DNA from: Candidatus Aerophobota bacterium
Lineage (GTDB): Bacteria; Aerophobota; Aerophobia; Aerophobales; B3-G15
Direction: 5' to 3'
Assembly: GCA_014859225.1 (NCBI GenBank)
Contig: JACUUP010000043.1
Coordinates: forward strand, 1 to 10,682
DNA: 10,682 nucleotides
The notes under the pieces are model-generated. The model did no database searches. It was not told the DNA's origin and was given only the letters and a program-made list of their open reading frames with translations. Position numbers and translations under genes: made by a program. Position 1 is the first letter of the stretch. Each line of letters opens with the position of its first letter. Below, piece by piece: positions 5,403 to 10,682 of this stretch.

Positions 5403-7457
5403 TCACGCTTGTTTTAGAGTTTCTTTAATTATGGTGTACTTTCCTTCTCTTTTTAAAGGTTCAAACTTTTGACCGCCTCCCTCGTAAAATTTGGTAAAAA
5501 ATTCCACAAACTGAAGGCGGGAAGTATGGATAAAGCCAGATAAAGTATTTATTAAAAGATTACCTATATGACCAAGGATTAGGATGAAAACTATGGCTAC
5601 CGGACCAAGTATGGGTATTCCCCCTGCCATTCCAGCTATGGTATTTACCACCGTAGCTATTACACTGGTGGCAAGTCCCAAAGCCAGAAGACGGGAATAT
5701 GATAGAACATCGGCAAAGATCTGAATTATTCCATATATTTCATAGGCTCCTTTTGCTAATCTTTTCCCAATATTTTTGCTTTTTCTGCCCGTAAAGACAA
5801 AAAGTGTTATTGCTCCCCCTATAGCAAGGATTGAGCCTACTTTTGAGTAAATCGGCATATCTTTCCAGAGGATGAGAAACTGAGAGGGGGATAAAGTTAG
5901 AGATAAGCCTGTGGCAGAAGAGCCAGTCTCCCCTGAAAAAAAGCCCTTACCAAAAGGAACTGCGGCAAGTAAAAGTCCTATAATCAGGATGACCCAGGAA
6001 AACTGATCAAGAAAAGCCGCGCTAATCTTACCTTTTCTTAAATTATCTTTCATTTCCAGGATTATTCCAGTTAGAAGATGCACCACACCGAGCATAAGAA
6101 CAATTACCAGAAACACCATAGGCTCTTGCATAGGATTAATCAAAGTTAGCTTCTTTAAAGGGGCAAGGGCAGCAGGAAGCTCTTGAAGCTGAATGCCAAA
6201 TATTCCACCGGTAAGTGCTCCAACCACTATAGTTACAAGCCCTGATATAAATAGCATGGAAAAAAGTTTCTTCCCTCCTTCTCCTACCTGTATTTTCCTG
6301 GGGATTAAAAAGGCTAAAATAGCCATGAGAATGCCGTAACCTCCATCGGTGAGGCAGATTGCCAGAAAAACAGCAAAGAAGGGGGCGAGAAGAGGAGTGG
6401 GGTCTATCTCCACATATCGGGGAAGTCCATATAACTCGGTGATAAGTTCAAAAGGCTTAAATATCTTACGGTTAGAAAGGGCAACAGGGATTTTATGTAA
6501 ATCTTCTCTTTCTGGTTTTGTCACTACAGCCTCTACCCGGGGGAAGCTTTTTAGAGCGTTTTTCAGTGATGGAATATCTTCTTTTCTAATCCAACCCTCA
6601 AGGCAGAATGTATACCTGCTCATTCCTGTATTAGAGTAGACGTCTCTTTCTTTAAGCACATCATAAAAGTAATCATATACTACCATCAGTTTCGTTTTTT
6701 CTCTAGCCAGCTCTTTTGCCTCATTTAGTATTTTCTCTTTTGTTTTCTGCAGGTCATTTTGCTTGACTCTTATTTTTTGCATTTTAACTGAAGGAGCTAC
6801 ATCTTCTCTTAAGGTTACCTTTTCTCCCTTAAATTTTTGCAGCATTTTCTCTATCTTCGGTCGTTGTTCTTTAAGGAAAATTAATAAAACATAGACTTTT
6901 CTTCCCATCTCCTCCAGGAGCCATACATAGCAAGCCTGTTTTTTAGCCTCCTCCTGCAACACATCTTTTTCCTCCGAGGGAATTATTGCTAACTGAAAAG
7001 CTATATACTTTAAGGTTTCTAACTTTTTTAAGGGGAAAGAAATTTTTCTCCAGGGTAAGAGATTTTTGTAGTTGTCCTGCAGGACACCTATTTGCTCTTT
7101 TATTTTTTCAACCTCTTCTTCTATCTCGCTGCATCTTTTGCAGCTCTCTTCCCATTTAGAGTTTTTTATCCAGCGGGAATACTCTCCTTGCTCAATGATG
7201 AGCTTGCTGGGAAAAAGACCAAGGTCAAATTTTTTTTCCTCAAATCTGTTGAGAAAATTTATAGCCCGTTCTATTTTATTTAAATTATCCTGCAGTGGCT
7301 CTCTTTTAACTTCTGAGAGTTTAAAGAGATTGGGACCTTTTTTACTATTAAGGGGCGAAGGTTGGAAGATACCTACCTCTGCCAACTTCTTAACCACATT
7401 GTCTCTGAGGTCCTTCTCTCCTATCAGCAGGACTTTTGTCATATCTGCAATGGCCAT
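5403..7457 (-). CDS. atpI: V/A-type ATPase subunit I (a-subunit homologue)
   Basis: The 684-residue membrane stator subunit forms the ion half-channels against the proteolipid ring. Residues 1 to about 345 form the cytoplasmic arm with charged coiled-coil stretches (about 105-130 and 230-275). The membrane domain starts near 355 (PTPLLAPFFAVFLAICLTDGGYG) and has about seven to eight hydrophobic segments. Arg589 in VLSYSRLLALGLAT matches the essential arginine of the a-subunit family (Vph1 R735). Arg647 in HTSRLQFVEFFTKFYEGGG matches the second conserved arginine and the family's C-terminal signature. AAGGAG (7464-7469) lies 6 nt before the ATG, and the subunit G/H stop is 19 bp upstream. Whether it carries H+ or Na+ cannot be told, because that depends mainly on subunit K, which is absent here. 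The symbol follows the archaeal/bacterial A-type naming; ntpI is equivalent, and this is not the F-type AtpI. Confidence 0.95.
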   Translation of the reverse strand: MAIADMTKVLLIGEKDLRDNVVKKLAEVGIFQPSPLNSKKGPNLFKLSEVKREPLQDNLNKIERAINFLNRFEEKKFDLGLFPSKLIIEQGEYSRWIKNSKWEESCKRCSEIEEEVEKIKEQIGVLQDNYKNLLPWRKISFPLKKLETLKYIAFQLAIIPSEEKDVLQEEAKKQACYVWLLEEMGRKVYVLLIFLKEQRPKIEKMLQKFKGEKVTLREDVAPSVKMQKIRVKQNDLQKTKEKILNEAKELAREKTKLMVVYDYFYDVLKERDVYSNTGMSRYTFCLEGWIRKEDIPSLKNALKSFPRVEAVVTKPEREDLHKIPVALSNRKIFKPFELITELYGLPRYVEIDPTPLLAPFFAVFLAICLTDGGYGILMAILAFLIPRKIQVGEGGKKLFSMLFISGLVTIVVGALTGGIFGIQLQELPAALAPLKKLTLINPMQEPMVFLVIVLMLGVVHLLTGIILEMKDNLRKGKISAAFLDQFSWVILIIGLLLAAVPFGKGFFSGETGSSATGLSLTLSPSQFLILWKDMPIYSKVGSILAIGGAITLFVFTGRKSKNIGKRLAKGAYEIYGIIQIFADVLSYSRLLALGLATSVIATVVNTIAGMAGGIPILGPVAIVFILILGHIGNLLINTLSGFIHTSRLQFVEFFTKFYEGGGQKFEPLKREGKYTIIKETLKQA

Positions 7458-7476
7458 AAATTTCTCCTTACTTTAT

Positions 7477-7806
7477 TTATACTTGTTTCCACATCTTTTT
7501 GGCTTCTTTTAAAATATAGTCCAGAGCTTCTACCTCACCCTTTTGCTCTGTCCTTTTTTTAATTTTCTCTTTTTCCTCTTTTGCATTTTTTTTTATTTTT
7601 TCAATTTCTTTGTCTATTCTTGACTGGGCTTTTTCTTGGTAGTTTTCTATCTCTTCTTTTGCTTGCCTTTCTGCTTCGTCCATAATTTGGTCAGCTTCCC
7701 GCCCGGTTTCTGTTAGAATTTTCTCTTTTTCTCTTTCAGCTTCTTTTATATATACCTCAGCTTGCTTTTCTTTTTCCTCTATCTTTTTTAAGGCATCTTC
7801 AGACAT
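7477..7806 (-). CDS. V/A-type ATPase stalk subunit G/H (AhaH/NtpF-like)
   Basis: The 109-residue product is almost entirely charged alpha-helix rich in Glu, Lys, Ala and Gln, for example [20 protein letters not shown] (about residues 23-42), and has no membrane segment. This is the pattern of the peripheral-stalk subunit G/H, a coiled coil that pairs with subunit E and joins the catalytic head to subunit I. The length is typical (about 100-110). Composition alone would be weak evidence, but its position directly before subunit I is the standard order in A/V-ATPase operons. The start codon lies inside the end of the dCMP deaminase gene (19-bp overlap). GGAGAG (7812-7817) is 5 nt upstream and supports this ATG. 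Partner subunit E is not in the window. Confidence 0.85.
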   Translation of the reverse strand: MSEDALKKIEEKEKQAEVYIKEAEREKEKILTETGREADQIMDEAERQAKEEIENYQEKAQSRIDKEIEKIKKNAKEEKEKIKKRTEQKGEVEALDYILKEAKKMWKQV

Positions 7807-8270
7807 TTTTTCTCTCCATATTTTGTTAGCTCAACCTGTGCCTCTCTTAATATATCCTGTGCCAGAGTATCAGGATAATCTCCCTGAAAAGTAATTTTTT
7901 TTATGCCTGCATTAATAATCATTTTGCTGCAGCTCATACAGGGCTGATGAGTGCAGTAAAGGACAGAATTTTTAATGCTGATTCCATAAAGAGCTGCCTG
8001 AATTATGGCGTTTTGTTCAGCATGAAGTCCTCTGCAGACCTCATGGCGCTGTCCCGACGGAATATTTAGCTTTTCTCTAAGGCATCCCATCTCGCTGCAG
8101 TGAGTCATTCCGCGGGGGGCTCCATTGTATCCTGTGCAAAGGATTCTTTTATTCCGCACAATAACTGCCCCTACTCTTCTGCGCAAGCAGGTTGAACGTT
8201 TTGCCACCAGATGAGCTATCTGCATGAAATAATCATCCCAGGAAGGTCTAATATCATGGTTATTCCTCAA
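7788..8270 (-). CDS. Deoxycytidylate (dCMP) deaminase, ComEB type
   Basis: The 160-residue zinc enzyme converts dCMP to dUMP, feeding dTMP synthesis in the cytoplasm. It begins [21 protein letters not shown] (residues 8-28 in part), the conserved N-terminus of the family. The catalytic zinc site is His83-Ala-Glu85 (GLHAEQNAI) with Pro110-Cys111-x-x-Cys114 (THQPCMSC). The Cys-rich insert [12 protein letters not shown] (56-67) suggests the second, structural zinc seen in phage T4-type enzymes. The start is a TTG: the first in-frame ATG (residue 16) would cut off the conserved RPSWD, and GGAGAGG (8275-8281) lies 4 nt before the TTG. It overlaps the upstream fusion gene by 11 bp and the downstream ATPase gene by 19 bp. 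Confidence 0.95.
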   Translation of the reverse strand: MRNNHDIRPSWDDYFMQIAHLVAKRSTCLRRRVGAVIVRNKRILCTGYNGAPRGMTHCSEMGCLREKLNIPSGQRHEVCRGLHAEQNAIIQAALYGISIKNSVLYCTHQPCMSCSKMIINAGIKKITFQGDYPDTLAQDILREAQVELTKYGEKKCLKMP

Positions 8271-9351
8271 ATATCCTCTCCATTATTCTTTTAATCTCTT
8301 CCTCAAGCTCACAGGCTGTTTCCTGGTAAGCTTCCTCGCATGCTCCAGTTGGATCCAGGACCTCTTCATCTTTTCCACGAGAAAACTTCTTAAGAAGCCA
8401 GATTTTATTGGCAGCCTCAGGATAAAATTGTAGTATGTGCTGCTGGTGTTTTTTTTCCATGACAAAAATTACATCTGAGCTTCCAACAACCTCAGATGTC
8501 AGCGGAGAGCTAAAATATGAACTAACATCAATCCCTCTTTTTTTCATTGTTTGTATTGTAGTGCCTGAAGGAGCAAAAAAGGCAAGTGCATGAATACCAG
8601 CTGATGCTACCTTGACTTTATCATAGTTTCTGCGGGTTAAAAAACTCTTTAAAATAGCCTCTGCCATTACACTGCGACACATATTAGCCGTGCAAACAAA
8701 GAGGATATTTGTTGGCTTATCCAGAGCTTTTTCTAAATCATCTCCGGAGATACTTCCTTCTCTAAGTATTTGAGGGTTTTTGCCCGTTACATCCACTACG
8801 GTTGATTCTCTCCCTATAGAGGTTTTTCCTGAATCAATGATTAAATCTACCCCCTCTTTAATTTTCGGGGATAGTTTTTCAACCTCAACTGGTGCCACCT
8901 CTCCTGATAAATTGGCACTTGTCGTGGCTAAAAGAATATTAGTTTCCTGAGATATTCTTTTTGGGACAGGATGATTGGGAATTCTCATCCCTATTTTTCC
9001 TTCTTCACTAATAAGGCAGCGGGGAGCTTGAGTGCTGGATTGGAATATAATAGTTAAAGGCCCTGGCCAAAAATATGAGATAAGCTTCAGAGCACAAAGT
9101 GGAATTTTTTTTGTCAGATGGACTAACACAGTGTGCTCTTTGGGAAAAAGAATGAGAGGTTTTTCTTTGGACCTTTGCTTAAGCTGGTAAATACGCTCCA
9201 CCGCATTTTTATTATGAGCATCTATTGCCAGTCCGTACACAGTATCCGTAGGCAAACATAACATCCCGCCCTCTCTTAAAACCTGCAGGCTTTTTTCTAT
9301 TTGTTGAGTTTGTTTTTCTGGTGAGCTTATCCTGATAATTTGCAATTTCAT
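8260..9351 (-). CDS. Fusion: threonylcarbamoyl-AMP synthase (Sua5/TsaC) + low-molecular-weight protein phosphatase
   Basis: This 363-residue protein has two complete domains. Residues 1 to about 207 are Sua5/YrdC/TsaC, which makes threonylcarbamoyl-AMP from threonine, bicarbonate and ATP for tRNA t6A. Visible motifs are LPTDTVYGL (33-41), KQRSKEKPL (58-66), WPGPLT (95-100), GMRIPNHP (121-128), TSANLSG (144-150) and STVVDVT (183-189). Residues about 213-360 form a low-molecular-weight phosphatase: the P-loop Cys220-x5-Arg226 (CTANMCRS), the SAGIHA segment (250-255) and the general acid Asp333 in DPTG (333-336). Both active sites look intact and the linker is only a few residues. The Sua5 part lacks room for the extra C-terminal Sua5 domain, so it is TsaC-like. 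The ATG overlaps the proA stop by 4 bp. In Bacillus the equivalents ywlC and ywlE are separate nearby genes. Confidence 0.94.
   Translation of the reverse strand: MKLQIIRISSPEKQTQQIEKSLQVLREGGMLCLPTDTVYGLAIDAHNKNAVERIYQLKQRSKEKPLILFPKEHTVLVHLTKKIPLCALKLISYFWPGPLTIIFQSSTQAPRCLISEEGKIGMRIPNHPVPKRISQETNILLATTSANLSGEVAPVEVEKLSPKIKEGVDLIIDSGKTSIGRESTVVDVTGKNPQILREGSISGDDLEKALDKPTNILFVCTANMCRSVMAEAILKSFLTRRNYDKVKVASAGIHALAFFAPSGTTIQTMKKRGIDVSSYFSSPLTSEVVGSSDVIFVMEKKHQQHILQFYPEAANKIWLLKKFSRGKDEEVLDPTGACEEAYQETACELEEEIKRIMERIFEE
8275..8281 (-). promoter_or_regulatory. Ribosome binding site supporting the TTG start of dCMP deaminase
   Basis: GGAGAGG lies 4 nt before the TTG at 8270, inside the end of the Sua5-phosphatase gene. 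The nearby ATG at 8257 is out of frame, so the TTG is the only start that keeps the conserved RPSWD region. Confidence 0.65.
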
Positions 9352-10604
9352 TCCCTTATCTGTCCTTCTCCCAGGATGATGAATTTGCGGGAGGTAAGCT
9401 CTTCTATTCCCATGGGACCCCTTGCATGGAGTTTCTGGGTAGAGATTCCTATCTCTGCACCCATACCAAACTCGCCTCCGTCGGTAAATCGGGTAGATGC
9501 ATTGACATATACTGCTGCTGAGTCAACTTCCTGGAGAAATTTTTTGGCTTTGGAATAATTTTCCGTTACTATGGCATCAGAGTGGTGTGAACCGTAAAAA
9601 TTGATGTGTGAGATAGCCTCTTTTAATCCTTCAACTACCCTGACAGAAAGTATAAGGTCAAGGTATTCTGTAAACCAATCCTCCTCTGTGGCTGCTTTTA
9701 CTCCTGAAACAATCTCTCTAACTCTTTCATCGCCTCTTATCTCTACCCCTGCTTCTTGAAATCTTTGAAGCATTCCGGGGAGGAAGGACTTTGCTATGGT
9801 TTTATCTACCAGCAAGGTTTCCATTGCATTGCATACACCAGGACGCTGGACCTTGGCATTAAAACAGATTCTCTCTGCCATATTCAGGTTTGCCTCTGAG
9901 TCAACGAAGGTATGACAGACTCCTTTGTAGTGTTTTATAACCGGTATAGTAGAGTTTTTGCTAACTGCTTTAATTAAACTCTCGCCTCCCCGGGGTATAA
10001 TAACATCTATATAATCATCTAAGGTAAGCATCTCATTTACTATTTGTCTTGATGTATCTCTTATAAGCTGTATGCTATCCTCGGGGATGGCAGTGTTTTT
10101 TAAAGCATGGGTCAGTATATCTACTAAACAAGAGTTTGACCTGATGGCTTCAGAGCCTCCCCTCAATATAACGGTATTTCCTGCTTTAAGACAAAGACCC
10201 GCTGTATCCACAGTTACATTTGGTCTTGCCTCATAGATTATTCCAATAACCCCTAAGGGAACAACCATTTTTCCCATTAAAAGTCCGTTAGGTCTTTTCC
10301 ACATTCTTTCAATTTTCCCGATGGGGTCATCAAGGGCGGCAATATTGCGTAGAGCTTCACACATATCGGCAATTCTTTTTTCATTTAAGGTAAGTCTGTC
10401 AATAAGAGCCGAGGATAAACCAGATTTTTTTGCCTCCTCCAGGTCCTTTTTATTTTCCTTTTTTATTTTTTCCGCATTCGTTTCTAGCTCATCTGCCATC
10501 TTTTCTAAGGCAGCGTTTTTTTCCCGGGATGAGATATTTGCGAGGATTATACTTGCCTGCCTGACCCTCTTAGCCATTTGCAGAAGTTCTTTGTTTATCT
10601 TCAC
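9348..10604 (-). CDS. proA: Gamma-glutamyl phosphate reductase
   Basis: The 418-residue enzyme reduces gamma-glutamyl phosphate with NADPH to glutamate 5-semialdehyde, the second step of proline synthesis, in the cytoplasm. It belongs to the aldehyde dehydrogenase superfamily. Signatures include PLGVIGIIYEARPNVTVDTA (residues 116-135), LKAGNTVILRGGSEA (139-153), the catalytic Cys258 in QRPGVCNAMETLL (253-265) and HARGPMGIEELT (393-404). The length is within one residue of E. coli ProA (417). The frame is open to a TTG at 10643, but I place the start at the GTG at 10604: AGGAG lies 7 nt upstream and the length then matches the family. The extra 13 residues would also begin only a few bases after the predicted transcription start. 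proB is not visible; it would have to lie beyond the right edge or elsewhere. Confidence 0.96.
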   Translation of the reverse strand: MKINKELLQMAKRVRQASIILANISSREKNAALEKMADELETNAEKIKKENKKDLEEAKKSGLSSALIDRLTLNEKRIADMCEALRNIAALDDPIGKIERMWKRPNGLLMGKMVVPLGVIGIIYEARPNVTVDTAGLCLKAGNTVILRGGSEAIRSNSCLVDILTHALKNTAIPEDSIQLIRDTSRQIVNEMLTLDDYIDVIIPRGGESLIKAVSKNSTIPVIKHYKGVCHTFVDSEANLNMAERICFNAKVQRPGVCNAMETLLVDKTIAKSFLPGMLQRFQEAGVEIRGDERVREIVSGVKAATEEDWFTEYLDLILSVRVVEGLKEAISHINFYGSHHSDAIVTENYSKAKKFLQEVDSAAVYVNASTRFTDGGEFGMGAEIGISTQKLHARGPMGIEELTSRKFIILGEGQIRE

Positions 10605-10611
10605 TGCTACT

Positions 10612-10616
10612 CTCCT
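10612..10616 (-). promoter_or_regulatory. Ribosome binding site deciding the proA GTG start
   Basis: AGGAG, within a longer GAGAGGAGA purine run (10611-10619), lies 7 nt before the GTG at 10604. No similar site precedes the TTG at 10643. Confidence 0.7.
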
Positions 10617-10652
10617 CTCAATGTGGCTATTGTGGTTATGCAATGTTTTTTA

Positions 10653-10681
10653 ATTTTAATGTATGGGAGAGCAAAAGTCAA
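10653..10681 (-). promoter_or_regulatory. Predicted sigma-70-type promoter for the proA operon
   Basis: On the minus strand TTGACT (10681-10676, five of six consensus bases) is followed, after exactly 17 nt, by TAAAAT (10658-10653, five of six). The start of transcription would be near 10646, giving a leader of about 42 nt before the proA GTG. This is the strongest promoter match I found on the coding strand and could drive proA through the alcohol dehydrogenase gene. One frame upstream stays open from the window edge to a TAG just before the GTG (24 codons, no recognisable similarity), so an upstream gene ending here cannot be fully excluded. Confidence 0.6.
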
Positions 10682-10682
10682 C

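Noticed and set aside
7072-7512. 146-codon open frame on the plus strand opposite the start of atpI
   Set aside because: It lies antisense to the well-supported subunit I gene, is Ser/Phe/Leu-rich, and shows no recognisable motif.
8283-8465. 60-codon minus-strand frame inside the phosphatase domain
   Set aside because: It is an alternative frame of the fusion gene, whose own frame contains the conserved DPTG acid motif in this stretch.
10605-10682. Open frame of 24 codons upstream of proA as the tail of proB
   Set aside because: The short translation does not resemble a ProB C-terminus and it overlaps a good promoter match. It is too short to decide.
1-10682. CRISPR arrays, tRNA or rRNA genes, defence or phage modules
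   Set aside because: I saw no direct repeats with spacers, no RNA-gene signatures and no defence or phage protein families. Apart from short gaps the window is filled by housekeeping-type genes.

Overview
The window comes from a bacterium, not an archaeon, because it carries exodeoxyribonuclease VII (xseA, xseB). The DNA is A+T-rich. Genes are packed head to tail with 4-bp or other short overlaps, clear GGAG-type ribosome binding sites and some GTG and TTG starts. Two subunits of a V/A-type rotary ATPase suggest an anaerobic or thermophile-related lineage, or one of the candidate phyla where this ATPase is common. No rRNA or other taxonomic marker is visible, so the phylum is left open. Every recognised gene lies on the minus strand, so the direction of reading is from base 10682 towards base 1.

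Unit 1 (about 10682 to 4213) starts with a good sigma-70-type promoter at the window edge. It contains proA (proline synthesis), a fused Sua5/TsaC plus low-molecular-weight phosphatase gene, a dCMP deaminase, two V-ATPase genes (the small stalk subunit G/H and the large membrane subunit I), and an iron-type alcohol dehydrogenase. The remaining ATPase genes (K, E, C, F, A, B, D) do not follow subunit I.

A 195-bp gap (4018-4212) separates the two units. It holds a 123-bp element bounded by a perfect 25-bp inverted repeat, which looks like a small non-autonomous mobile element. Next to it lies a compact promoter for the second unit, overlapped by a 9-bp/8-bp/9-bp palindrome. That promoter would start RNA only a few bases before the xseA ATG.

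Unit 2 (4017 to 1) contains xseA, xseB, a divergent PAP2-family membrane protein, NAD kinase, an ABC-2 type permease and the N-terminal part of a thioredoxin reductase that runs off the window. The xseA-xseB-PAP2-nadK order looks like a shortened version of the xseA-xseB-ispA-dxs-tlyA-nadK cluster known from many bacteria.

The genes are mostly housekeeping: proline and tRNA t6A synthesis, pyrimidine deoxynucleotide supply, ion-driven ATPase, DNA repair, NADP supply and redox. NAD kinase and thioredoxin reductase both belong to NADP(H)-linked metabolism and are close together. I see no defence system, CRISPR array, phage, RNA gene or obviously new multi-gene system. The points most worth a second look are the inverted-repeat element, the palindrome-covered xseA promoter, the isolated ATPase gene pair and the domain fusion.
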